Positions 1 to 10,927 of a DNA stretch of 64,000 nucleotides are shown here, one piece after another. The stretch's first letter is position 1. Every line of letters begins with the position of its first letter. The position numbers and the translations under genes are program-made. Under the pieces are notes generated by a model that saw nothing but the letters and a program-made list of their open reading frames with translations, was not told the origin of the DNA and made no database searches. The DNA comes from Earliella scabrosa (lineage: Eukaryota > Basidiomycota > Agaricomycetes > Polyporales > Polyporaceae). The stretch covers positions 62,001-126,000 of the forward strand of contig JABYQQ010000008.1 of the NCBI GenBank assembly GCA_022605405.1. Direction: 5' to 3'.

Positions 1-181
1 AGCGAGTATTGATGCACCATTATGAACTCACGGAACCCGGTATCGGCTCGGTGACATATGGCAGGACCGTAGCAGATGCGCGTGCACTGTCAGGGCTGGA
101 CATATCCATGCAGGGTTGGTCGCTTGTGGCAGGCTGCTCGGATATCCGGTCGCACGCAGGAGTCGCAGATGATGGCATATA

Positions 182-1274
182 TCAGACGAGAGGACGAGGG
201 GACAACGGGAAGGTCACACGCACCCGGTTGGTGAATCCCGAAGTCGGTGAGCTGCGGCATTCCTTGAAACCACGCATAACCTCAAGAATGTCTGGGATCG
301 CTGGGCGAGGTGGGTTTTTCTCTGGGCTACCGTGAATGCCGGTGATACCCAAGCCACTCTCTGTTATTCCGTCCCTCGCCGTTGTGGGATTCTGATACAC
401 GAGTGCCGAACGGAAGGTCTCGTCTGTAGTAACAATTGACGGGTTTCTGAGATGGCGTCCCTGGAAGTGACAACCAGCGCCAATGCCGTCGCTCACGTCC
501 ATAGGAGTGACCGGCGTCATGGGAGTGGGGACCTTGAAGGAGGGTCTACGCGTGTGTTTCGGAGCAGGCTGCGGCAGCGGTCCCCCGAACGACAGCTGCG
601 GTCGTCTAGGAGAGCGCTGCTGCAGAGCGTCCTCCGCGGTGCCGTAAGACGCCTCAAGCGTCTGCGGACGCGCATTTGTCTTGCGCATGATGTCGGTCTC
701 CCAGTCCAAGACGACCTCGGCCTGGGATTTGAGACTTGCGTGCGCGCTGTTGGGCGCAACCAGGACAACACGATACCTGCGCAGCCGCAACACGGAGACT
801 GCATACACGAAGTCGCGGTCGCCGGAGATGAGCACAATTGTAGCGGGCGCGGGGTTGTCGATGGCGTATGTCAGCATATCGACTGCAGTCCAATTTGAGG
901 GATTGAGTGGGAGCTGTGAGGCGGTAACGGCACAACGCACCGATCATCATCTTGTCCGCAACATCTTTCCGCCCATTGTGGGGGCAGTCGGTCAAGGAGA
1001 CCCCACAAGACTGCAGCTCCGAGCGGAGGCCCAGGGACTTGGAAGAGGACTGCTCAGAGAGCTCTAGGTAGGCCTTGAAGAGTTTGACGCTGCCGTATGC
1101 ATGGGCGACTTCGCGTATATTGTTGACAACGTCGTACCCCGGTACACTGCAAGGTGGGGCACAATTCTCTGATGTGATATTGTGGAGTTGGTTGGCGCGT
1201 TGGCAACTCTAGCAGCGATGGACGTACCGTAGTCCCAGAAAATGGCGACATGCTCGTCGAAGGAGTAGTTCATG
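182..1274 (-). CDS. NYN-domain (MARF1/limkain-b1-like) putative RNase
   Basis: The start ATG at 1274 opens with MNYSFDEHVAIFWDYENC, the first acidic strand of the NYN (PIN-like) nuclease fold. Two introns fit: 1169-1227 (59 nt), which restores WDY|ENCAPPCSVPGYD, and 883-940 (58 nt), which joins KMMI|VDMLTYAID. The second acidic motif is ISGDRDF, at about residue 110. NYN proteins of the MARF1/limkain type are metal-dependent RNases; that activity is inferred from the family and not shown here. After about residue 160 the protein becomes Pro/Ser-rich. A stretch reading PDILEVMRGFKE could be the start of a LOTUS-like region. The frame stops at 182, but a strong donor (GTGCGT, 218-223) precedes that stop and a usable acceptor lies near 134, so the gene may continue beyond the left edge. 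The N-terminal domain call is firm; the 3' end is not. Confidence 0.8.
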
Positions 1275-1836
1275 ACAGTCTCCAACTGTTCGTATCCTAC
1301 GCGGCGGTATACACTGGGCGAGGAGGGGAGGGGAAGGTGGCAAACTGGGAAGCAATGTGGTCTGTTGCTTCACACCGTACTGCATGTCATGAGCATGGGC
1401 GGTACATGTCGTGACAGCGCTCCTTCTCAGGACCACAGTCTTCCCGGCAGCTCAATCCGGCGTTCCTTGTGGTGCACCGGATTATCTTCCCTGAGCAGTA
1501 GCACAACGGGAGCATAGCGGAGGGACGCAGAACGATGGACAGTGAACGAGGACGAGGAGGTAGCCGTTTGGTAGCGGTGCGGTGAGAGTGCAATGCTGCT
1601 GCAAGTGTTGGGAAGCGTAGATTACCGAAGAGGTACTCGGCAAGATAAGATTAGATGACGTTTCCCAAGTGCCACGTCCGATCACTGTGCATACTAGTAC
1701 TACTACAACCGCAACGACTCTGGGGAAGACTGGGCTCGAAGGCCTCGCACGCTCTTGAACTTCACACTCTTGAACTTTGCTGCTTGTGTTCTCCGGCAAC
1801 TGTACTTTGACGTGGACTGCCTGCTAGCCTTGGAGG
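1275..1836. other. Divergent intergenic region (NYN gene / glucosidase I)
   Basis: About 560 bp between two start codons on opposite strands. It should hold both promoters and 5' UTRs. I see no clear TATA box and no further gene; the open frames here lack family features. Confidence 0.5.
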
Positions 1837-4800
1837 ATGAGGCTGCTATGGCTACTACTGCCTCTGGCACCCTCGGTATTCGCGAAGCCGGGCAACGACT
1901 CTGACCCTCTCTTCTGGGGTGCCTATCGTCCCGGCTTGTACTTTGGCTTGCGTCCGAGAGTACCTCAGTCGCTGATGACGGGGCTCATGTGGTTTGGGAC
2001 GCAGGACTTCCAGTCCATTACTCGTGCGTCTTACAGTGCCTTTCCGTCATAACCTCTGCCTTTGACGCGTTCGTCATTACACAGGGACGCGTCACGCATG
2101 CGACCAGGGTGACGGACTAGACGGATACTCTTGGGTGGAGTATGATCCGCGCGAAGGCGGCGTGCAGGTCATCAAGGACGGACCCAACAACGTCAAGATT
2201 ACCACCGAGTTCCTCAAGGTTCCCGGAGGTGACTATGGAGGCAGCTGGGCAGCCAGGGTAAAGGGAGAACCTATCGACCCATGTATGTACACATCTACTG
2301 CTCCATGAATGCCATGTTCCTGAAACATGCACGCGAAGCCCGGCCTTCTCGTATATCTCCCATATTTTACTTTGGCCTGGAGGGCCTTGGCGGGATTGAG
2401 ATGGAAACCGAAGAAGACGAGAATGTATGTCGTCTTCACAACCCCAACTACTGTCGCTCACGAACTGCGTAACAATGCAGGGCATTGAGGGCCCAATAAG
2501 TTTCACAGGCTCGTCACCTGAATTGGATGACTTCACCATCCGCATTGTGGAAGGTACGCGGACGTGATATCAAGCCCTCAGTGGAGCTGACCAGATTGGC
2601 TGTAGGACCTGACAACACGCTCATCACTGAGGGTTCGCACGCGAGTGCATTTGCACACAGGACCGGAAAGGCCCACCTCCTCAGCTTGCGTGTTCCTCCG
2701 GGAACGGTCTGGCAAGCGAAAGGTATACAATCACACTCCTTCTGTCCGCATTCATTGTCGTAGTAACCGTACTCCACAGATCATATCCAGAAGAACTTGA
2801 TCAAGCACGCACAAGAGGTCATCAACAACTACAGGGAGCCCAACTCAGGTTACCCTGACCCGGCCTTCGTCTTCCAGCTGCCGGACGAGTTTTACTCAGG
2901 CAGCAACTTGTTCGCGGTACAGAAGCATTATGACGGTGCATTCCAGTTCGACGTGTTTTTCGAGAGTGGCAAGCAGAAGCTCAGTTGTAAGTGCGGTATA
3001 TGCTGGCCTGAACCTCTGTCTCATTATCAACAACAGCTGCTGTGCTTGATCAGGGAATTCCTGCCTTGTCTACTGTCTACAACGAGCGATTTGACGGTGT
3101 CTTCCCGGTTCCTAAGACGTACGAGACCTCGGACCGCGAGTCGCTCCGAACATTCTCTAAGGCTATTACGTCTAACCTCATTGGCGGTATCGGATACTTC
3201 TATGGTACATCCATCGTCGATCGAGGCTTTGCATACGAGTGGGACCAGGACGATGATTCGGGTTCGGAAGAGACGACCGGCGAAAAGAAGGGCCCCACTA
3301 TGATGGAGCCCAAGGGTCTCCTAACAGCGACTCCGAGTAGGAGTTTCTTCCCTCGCGGCTTCTACTGGTCAGTAAGCATTCGTGAATAAAAGTAACATGG
3401 CTGATTCATGGCCGTTGCAGGGACGAGGGGTTCCACCTGTTGCATATCGGCCAATACGACAACGACCTCAGGTCAGCAAATGTTCCTTTGTCATCCAGAG
3501 ACTTACTAACACTATCTCCGAGCAGTCTGGAGATTCTGAAGGACTGGATCAACCTGATTGACGACGACGGGTGGGTTGGACGTGAGCAAATCCTCGGCGA
3601 AGAAGCCCGGAGCAGAGTACCTCCCGAGTTCCAGACGCAAGTGCCGACGTACGCCAACCCGCCGACCCTCACCATGGCCGTCACTGCGTTCATCAACCGA
3701 CTGCGCGCTCAGAAGGGTCTGTCCGACCAGGATCTCGGCATGGACTTCGGCGTCGGCTCGCAGGTTCCCCTCGCAGGGTCGGAGGTGTCTTCCTCCGGTA
3801 CACGTTTCCTTGACGAGCCCGAACTTGCACTCGACTTCCTCCGGTCTATCTATAAACCGCTCAAGAGGCACTACGAGTGGTTCCGCCGCACTCAGCGTGG
3901 GCAGATCAAACAGTACGGCCGCAAGGCGCGTTCGCGCACCGAGGCGTACCGCTGGCGCGGCCGCTCTCAGGAGCATGTTCTGACGAGTGGGATGGACGAC
4001 TACCCGCGTGGTCCTCCGCATGCGGGTGAGCTGCACCTAGACCTGATCTCGTGGATGGCGTTCTTCTCGCAGACGATGCGTGATATCGCCGAGTTCGTGG
4101 GCGAGGTCGATGATGCGACGGCGTTCGACGAGATTGCGAAGGCCACGATTGATAACATTGACGGTAGGTACCCCGCCAGCATCCGAGATAGGCTTCGGCT
4201 GATAAGACATTTAGACTTGCACTGGAGTGAGGAGAATCAGATGTACTGCGACGTCGGGGTCAATGACGAAGGTAGGTCACCCTGGGCTCTGGTGTCGCTG
4301 TTTCCTGAACGGGTCATCCCTGCAGACGAGTCCTACCATGTCTGCCACAAGGGCTATCTCTCGCTCTTCCCTTTCCTCCTTTCTCTCCTTCCACCAGAAT
4401 CACCGCACCTTGGCGCAATCCTCGACCTGCTGCGCGACCCAGACCACCTCTGGTCACCATACGGTCTCCGCAGCCTGTCCGCCTCCCACCCGCAATTCGG
4501 CCAGGGTGAGAACTACTGGAAGGGTCCCATCTGGATCCAGATGAATTACCTCGCACTCTCGGCGCTGTACAAGGTGCGTTCCCTACAAATATGTAGCCCT
4601 GCGTTTTCTTGCCACTCCCATGCCTCCGTAAATGGGAGTGTGCGATTGGACTCGCAGCTGACAAGCCTTCGCGATGGGAATTGCTGCTGACCCCGCGGCG
4701 ATAGACCTATGCCGCGCAAGAAGGCCCGTACCAGCAGCGCGCACAAGAGATCTACGCCGAGCTCCGGAGGAACGTGATCGAGAATGTACACAAGGTGCGT

Positions 4801-5582
4801 CCTCTACCAATTTGCCCTCGCTCGTTCCCATCCGCAGCCCACCTCCGTATCTCTGTGGTTTTCCGCCTGTGCTCCGTGCGTGGATTCGAGTCTTGACACC
4901 AAGGCTGCCAATGCTGGCTGGTGCCCGCGTCGCCCGCCTTGGCGTGGCGGGCAGGCACGGAGACGTGTGATGGGTGGATCACGGACGAGCGGGGGCGCAC
5001 ATTCAATGGCTGAACCGACAGACGAACTCACCGCGTGTTTGTATGCGACCTCGTCATGGCATCAACCACCCTTCCTTCTCCTGCTTGTGCAACTGCTTGG
5101 CCAACTCCGCAGGAGTACGTCCGAACGGGATACGTGTGGGAGCAGTACGACCCGCTCACGGGTGCCGGCCGAAGGAGGTACGTACGCTCTCCGAGTTCTT
5201 ACCTTCTCACCTTTCCCTTTCCACCCCACCGCTATTTCATTCTGCGCGGCACGCTCCGTAGTATGCTTCTAGCCTGTCTACGCCTGACGGTAGGGCAGAG
5301 CTTGATTGGTGCCAACGCGGAGCGTGCTCGTCTTTCTCGCATACTGCGACCTTGTCTGTCGTCCTTGAGGGCTGGCTCCGACCGTCGTGGGTTTCTGGTC
5401 GTATTGCTGACGGTTTGCACCTCTCTCCTTGGCTGTCTCCTGCGCGGACGCATACGCCCGCCCTGCAGCCATCCGTTCACGGGCTGGACGTCTCTCGTCA
5501 CGCTCAGTAAGTGCTACCGTTGTTCATACTCATCCTCGGTTGGCTGACCGCGCTCATTATAGTCATTTCGGAGAAGTACTGA
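1837..5582 (+). CDS. Mannosyl-oligosaccharide glucosidase (glucosidase I, GH63)
   Basis: Glucosidase I removes the outermost alpha-1,2-glucose from Glc3Man9GlcNAc2 on nascent glycoproteins in the ER, the first trimming step of N-glycan processing. The protein starts with a short hydrophobic signal/anchor (MRLLWLLLPLAPSVFA), then SDPLFWGAYRPGLYFGLR, typical of the family. Other family blocks are GYSWVEYDPREGG (about 2125), the split motif FFPRGFYW|DEGFH (exon junction near 3367/3420), GMDDYPRG (about 3990), GENYWKGPIW (about 4507) and the C-terminal GYVWEQYDPLTGAGR and HPFTGWTSLV. The reading ends ISEKY with a stop at 5580-5582. Around ten introns are needed; most are 50-65 nt, but two near the 3' end are 318 nt (4795-5112) and 291 nt (5178-5468). 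The family blocks occur in the expected order with no disabling change, so the gene looks intact. Confidence 0.93.
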
Positions 5583-6339
5583 GCTTGCAGCCCTGAGCCG
5601 AGAGGAGGATGCCGTTGTGGGCGACGTTGCCGTTGCCGTTGACAACATGGACGTCGTTGTCGGGAGTATACTGTATACGTACCCGTCGGAGGCACGCGGA
5701 ATGTCTCCCACTCCTCCTAGCAATGTATCTGCAATGCTACGTCTGGATGTCGGAACCATCATAGATGCGTACCACGTTGGAGACGATCATTGACAAGTGG
5801 AAATGTCTACATGGATCGGAACATGGAGATGCGAGGTAAATGAGAACGGATCGGTACTCAAGAAACGGGCCGGCGGCGCAGCCGAAGGAGAGTCAGATTC
5901 AAGTCGTTGCGAGAGAGAACGAAAACGGGAAATTGGAACGAGCATGGAGACGACGAGGCGAGTACGAAAGCAGCATATGCAGAGGAAAGCGTGAACGTGA
6001 ACGTTAACATGGACAGTCGTAATGGAGAAGGGAGGACGTCGGGGTGTTGGGTGCTATGAATCGGACACGGATGTGGCGACCGGCGATCCATTGTATATGG
6101 GCAGGAGATCGAATGGAGATGGCGGATGGCGGAAGTTCGTGGAAGTGTCAATGCAAATGCGATATGATGCTGTACGTGTGCGGTATGTGATGCTATGCAA
6201 TGCTAGGGTGGTCCTCATTCAGCGGCGGTGTGGTGACGTAGAGGTGGAATGGAGGAATGAGGGATAGATTTAGGTGGTAGATGCCTAGGTGCAGGGGGGC
6301 GGCAGGGCTCGTATACTTACAGGCAACGAAGACGATCGT
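5583..6339. other. Convergent intergenic region
   Basis: About 760 bp between two 3' ends (glucosidase I and the unknown Ser-rich gene). It contains purine-rich stretches near 5800-6000 and short open frames without recognisable domains or splice-consistent extensions. It probably holds only 3' UTRs and terminators. Confidence 0.4.
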
Positions 6340-7732
6340 TCACAGCGAATTCAGTTTCAGTATCTCATCCGCGTCAAAATGCAACGAGTCAAAATGTAGC
6401 GAGTCCAAACGCATCTCCAGCTCGTCCGACTCCTGGATCGTGTCGTTTGTATGTGAACTTGACGATGGCCGGGCGGTGAGGTCCGTTGCTGTTGTTGATG
6501 TCGACACTCGCGAAGACGTGGAGAGTATTCCGACAGAGTCCACAGATTTTGGACGAGACCGCGAGGGTGTGAAGAGATCGTCAGCTGTATCCTGTGATTC
6601 TTGCGGAGAGGTCTAAATAGCTTGCGGTAAGCATTGTTGTATATGCAACGAATATAGGGTCACATACGGCATCTGAGGATGGCGGTGCTGAGTTGCCCCC
6701 GAGCGTGAACAGCTTCTGCAGTTCGAGGACGGAAAGCCTGCGACGGAACGACTTGCGTTTCGAGAGCGTGGGTTTAGACGAGCCTTGGGGATCCAGCGTC
6801 CCTGTTGGTGATCTGGTGGGCGTGGCCATACAATCCTCGAGAGATGAGGAAATATGGAGGCGCTGTGGGTGCTCTGCAACAGAGTCGACGGGTGAGATAG
6901 GGCGGGTTGGAGGAGCAGACTCGGGTGCGACCAGAGTGGGTGATGTGGGGGACATGAGTTCGTCCGAAGGGGTAGCAGGTCGACTGCTCTGGTTCTCCTT
7001 GAACGTCGTAAAGAGCTGTCCAAGGGTGAGTGACCTGCGTCTTGCCACAGAGGGCGAGTTCGGTCTTGGTGTGCCCAGCTCCTCCTGGCACGAGTGCCGG
7101 GCGGGCATTGTCGATGCCTGGAGCTCGGCAGGTTGTCGAGGCTGCTCGCTCACGGACGCTCTCCGCTGAGCCTTGCTCCCGCCGACGTTGAGCTTGATGG
7201 ACCGCAGCGCCTGGGTAGCGCGCGCACGGAAGGTGTTCGACTTCTTCATCTTGCGTCCCTCACCGATATCCCCGACGCCCTCGTTTCGGCGCACCTTGAC
7301 GACCTCGACGATCTCCTCGTCGTCGTACCTGCGCGCGCTGCCGCGGCTGCGGATGTCCGTGAGGCCGTCCTCCTCCATGTCCACGTCGATGTTATGGAAC
7401 GTCATGATAGCGGCGCCACGACGGGGCATGACAATGGTGTCCTGGGACTCGTTTGTGAATGAGCGGTGGAAGATGGGCGCACGGTTGTCTCTCTGTTGGC
7501 AGAGGCGGAGGGCGACGTCGATCGCGTCCATGTCCGGGCTGGTGTGGTAGCCGTCCTTCGCCGCCTGAGCGGCATCAAAGTAGCACCACGGCGGGTTGTA
7601 GTCCTGCTCCTCCTCTGGTGGTATGACGAAGACGTTGGGCATCTGCATGATGTTGAACTCTTGGGAGGGCGGTGGTGCGAGCGAGCTGAGGGCGGGAGAC
7701 GATGCGGAGAGGTAAGCGAGCGTGGGTGCCAT
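6340..7732 (-). CDS. Unknown Ser/Arg-rich protein with repeated RRxS motifs
   Basis: I do not recognise a family. The start is ATG at 7732. One 76-nt intron (6592-6667, donor GTATGT) removes an in-frame stop and joins SSDA to DTADDLFTPS, giving about 438 residues that end in LKLNSL. Residues 1-130 look folded: VFVIPPEEEQDYNPPWCYFD, then GAAIMTFHNIDVDMEEDG. The remainder is Ser/Pro/Arg-rich and probably disordered. Two similar basic blocks, RRRSLTLGQLFTTF (about 6999-7043) and FRRRLSVLELQKLF (about 6700-6755), each place a PKA-type RRxS-like site before a Leu/Phe helix-like segment. Near the C terminus DSLHFDSLHFD is a small tandem repeat, visible in DNA at about 6376-6410. No signal peptide or membrane segment is seen. 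A regulatory or scaffold role is only a guess. Confidence 0.7.
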
Positions 7733-8036
7733 GAACGGCGGACGGAGAAAGGAGAGACGGGGCGGAGAGGACGTTGAAGGCGTTGCCTGGCGCTGTCTGC
7801 CTGTGGAGAGGCTGAGCTTGGAGGCGCTGGGCGATGTTCGACTCTCGGACTTGGACGCGTCGGCCCAGCGCGCGACACGGTCACGTCAGCCGTGATCGAG
7901 TGGCTGACAAAGCACCCCTTATGGCAATCCCTGCGTTCCTGGTAGCAGGCACCGAGGCAAACTCCAGCATGAAAAACAATCAAATGTCTATGTACCGTCG
8001 TTATGTACGTCATCATCGTAGTGGCTAAATGGTGTT
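7733..8036. other. Intergenic region upstream of the unknown Ser-rich gene
   Basis: About 300 bp between the 7732 start codon and the stop codon of the MFS gene; both are on the minus strand. It should contain the promoter of the Ser-rich gene and the MFS 3' UTR. I see no distinct element. Confidence 0.4.
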
Positions 8037-10319
8037 CTATACGCTCTTCTCAACAGCCGTAGCCCCGTCTTTTTTCTCCGTGTCTGCGCGCGACGGTGGC
8101 TCGGCGGCAGGGAGCAGTGCGCTGTCGTGCAGCGCAAATCTTGATTTACTCCGAACGAACGACCCATATCTCTGTAAGACAGAGCCTCGTCAGATGTGGC
8201 TGCGAACTGTGACACTGGATTGACGTACGTAGAACAGGAATGGCACCGGCATGCACGCAGCGGCCAAGAACCCGAAAACACTGCATGCCCAGGCGTCACC
8301 CAGGTTGCCGTACAATGCCGGGCTAATGAGCGGGAATATGGCGGCAACCACCGATCGGGTGACGACGGTGGACGCAATTGCGCTCGCGCAGTAAATTGAA
8401 TACGCGTCCATGATGTACTGGGTTAGGCCTTGCATGACGATTGCGCAGGAGAAGCCAAATGGCACGCCCGCTAGCACTGGCACAATCCAATGGATTTGCG
8501 GATTGCTTGTCCTGTCTGAAGTGTCAGGATGGAGGCCCGTTATCATTGTTCACATAGCCACTCACCAAGCGAACCAGAAAAGACTGATGGGTAGACATAT
8601 GCCTCCGACCATGGGTAAATACAGCCGTCTGAGAATGGTGGCTCTGTCAGTGCTGAAGCGCAACGGACTGAGGTGCTCAACCTACCCTTCCGGTATAGTC
8701 CTCCCATCGTTGCGATCCATCGCCTTCCAGTATAGTCTGGTCTGTACAGGGGCAAGCGAAAGACCCAACAGGTTTCCTACGCCGATTCCAAGGAACGCGA
8801 GACCACCCTCCCCTTCCGAGAAATGCCGATGCTGCTGGAACACGATGGGATAGGCGGCGAAGAAGGCGTAGAGGGTTGCATATGCAATAGCAATGTATAT
8901 GGCCAGAAGGAGCACAATGGGCTCCGTGACGAGGAAGTCTGACGTGGTGGTTAGTAGCATGGTACGATGTTAGCACTAGTACCCGTGCCGAACACACGCA
9001 CAGAATGGGCGCCCCATGTCTCGCCTCATAATGCTTGCGAAGGATTGTGAGCGGTGAAGATCGTGCGACGAAACATACACGACGTCTCCGCCTCTCGCTT
9101 TCGTCAATCTACGTGCTCGTCTGCGGAGAAGGACAGGGCCAAACTGGGAGTCGGTAAAAACAATTCAGCCACAACAATTCTAGGGCCATGGAAAGGGAGG
9201 AAATGCCGCTGGCTCACAGTTTCTGGAGTAATGAATATGCAAGCCAGTGCGTTGAGTGCGGACACGATGAACATGATCCAGAACGAGAAGCGCCACCCGA
9301 GGCGCGATTCGGAGACCCATCCGCCGACAATAGGGCCGAGCACTGAGGAGTCCATGTCAGTCAGTCAGTCAGTCAGTCAGTCAAGAGCTTAGACTCTGAG
9401 AAAACGCATACCAGGTCCCATCCACGGCGCCGTTCCGTAGAGAGAGGAGGCGAATCCGCGTTCTCGAGCGATCCACATGTCGCTCAGCGCACCGCCGGCA
9501 TTTGTCAAGGCTGCTCGGAGATACGTGAGCGACGTTGCGCTGTATACTGGAAAGCAAGTGAATGACCCACGCGCCGAGCCAAATATACCGGCGAGCAGTC
9601 GAGTCACGAGAATAGTGGGAGCATCGTGGCCCAAGGCACCGCCCAGATGAAACATGGTGAATATCGAACCGGTGACCACAAAGACAATACGCTGCCGGAT
9701 TGTCGTGAATACGGATGCACGAATAGCATATGAAAAAGTGCTTACCCTGCCGTACAACTCCCCAAGCGGGGCGAAGACGAGGGGACCCAGTCCGAACCCG
9801 AGCACATACAAGGACACGCCAAGAATAGCGAGCACCTCCGACATGTGCAGCTCCGCGCGCATCGACGCCAGCCCGCCAGAGTAACAGCTGCTGCAGAACG
9901 ACACCGTGAAGGTCGAAATCGCGAGCTACAAAAAGCGATAGAAATCACCGGTACCACCACGGGCGCACGGCGATCAGCCTCCCAGTTATTAGTAGTTCAC
10001 CGTACAACCTCAGTTGAGGGCACAGGCCAAACTCGAACAGATGACTGACCTGGCCGGTTATCGCCCATTTACGCGTGTTGGACCAGTTGTAAGGGTTCTC
10101 TGGGTCGCCAAGATCCCAATCGACGACATATGGGTCCGCATGGGTCCCGCTTCCGGGGTACTTGAGTTTGCGCTCCTGCCGAGGCTCGCGGTGGCACAAT
10201 TCGAACGCTTGCCCGCGCTCGGCGACCACACTGACAGATCCCACGTGGAGCGCCGTTCCCTCCTCAGTCGCGTGGAGGGTCGTCTGCTGCGACATGGGCA
10301 CTGACATCGCGCGCGCCAT
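8037..10319 (-). CDS. MFS drug:H+ antiporter-type transporter (DHA1-like)
   Basis: Major facilitator superfamily transporter of the 12-helix multidrug/polyamine type, acting at a membrane and probably exporting small molecules; the substrate cannot be told. The likely start is ATG at 10319 (MARAMSVPMSQQ). The hydrophilic N terminus ends in the typical DPENPYNWSNTRKW. Motif A is seen as FAPLGELYGR (near 9750), followed by a segment with ALSDMWIARERGFASSLYG. After a 69-nt intron (9343-9411) comes VLGPIVGGWVSE and GWRFSFWIMFIVSALN. The C-terminal half includes FGFSCAIVMQGLTQYIMDAY and ends in a hydrophilic tail with the stop at 8037-8039. Several short introns are needed between 8240 and 9450. 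A TATA-like box lies about 117 nt upstream. Family call firm; exact exon limits approximate. Confidence 0.85.
9356..9383 (-). repeat. (GTCA)7 microsatellite inside an MFS intron
   Basis: Seven perfect tetranucleotide units. On the coding (minus) strand this reads (TGAC)7 and lies inside the 69-nt intron 9343-9411, close to its acceptor. Six overlapping CTGAC pentamers result; each matches the fungal branch-site consensus CTRAY, and I see no other good branch site in the intron. Confidence 0.9.
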
Positions 10320-10927
10320 CTCCAGGTCGTTGCGAGCGTTGGAATGCCTTGTCTGACGTGAGTGCGGAGTGCAGCTGGGAGGCACGGATGCCGGCGCACT
10401 CTACTAGGACATGACCGGGAAGATTGGTGGGCTGGTATATATAGGTGGGAGATGTGAGCGTTGAGATGCCGCGTTGTGGACAATGGAGGTCCATCTCGGC
10501 ACGGCATCGGCTCACAAACGCACCGGTTGTGCCGTCCCAATCTTCAAGTACATACTAATATGTACCTTCGGCCGTAAACCCGAGGACATCAGGAGGGTGT
10601 TGCCAACGTAACTCAGTGACGAAATCCGGAGTTTCCTCCATAAATGAGAGCTGCTTTGAAGACATTGACGACGCAGAAAGTGCTGGCGCTCTTGTATCAA
10701 CTGATGTTGGCCGTCATCGGATCCTGCAGTACTGCCCGATGGGACGGATTGCGACGCAGTGAGCGCGGACGCGCTGTGACTAAGTACTGATGAGTTCCGT
10801 GCAGCAGAACGAGCTGAGATACGGACTGGGTCGCCGCAAAGCTAGTCATGGGTGATCCTTTAGACCTCGTCCACAACTCGGGCCAGTCACTTTCTGGCCA
10901 AACAACTGGCACCGGCACCTATTGCTT
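10320..10927. other. Intergenic region between MFS start and TEL2 stop
   Basis: About 600 bp containing the MFS promoter and the TEL2 3' UTR. The only clear element is the TATA-like box at 10436-10443. Short open frames near 10512-10918 show no family features. Confidence 0.4.
10436..10443 (-). promoter_or_regulatory. TATA-like box of the MFS transporter gene
   Basis: TATATATA within CCTATATATACC on the minus strand, about 117 nt upstream of the proposed start at 10319. Position and sequence fit a core promoter; the transcription start itself is not visible. Confidence 0.5.

Noticed and set aside
9054..9392. A plus-strand gene across 9.0-9.4 kb
   Set aside because: It is the antisense shadow of the MFS transporter and includes the microsatellite as a run of SVSQ repeats.
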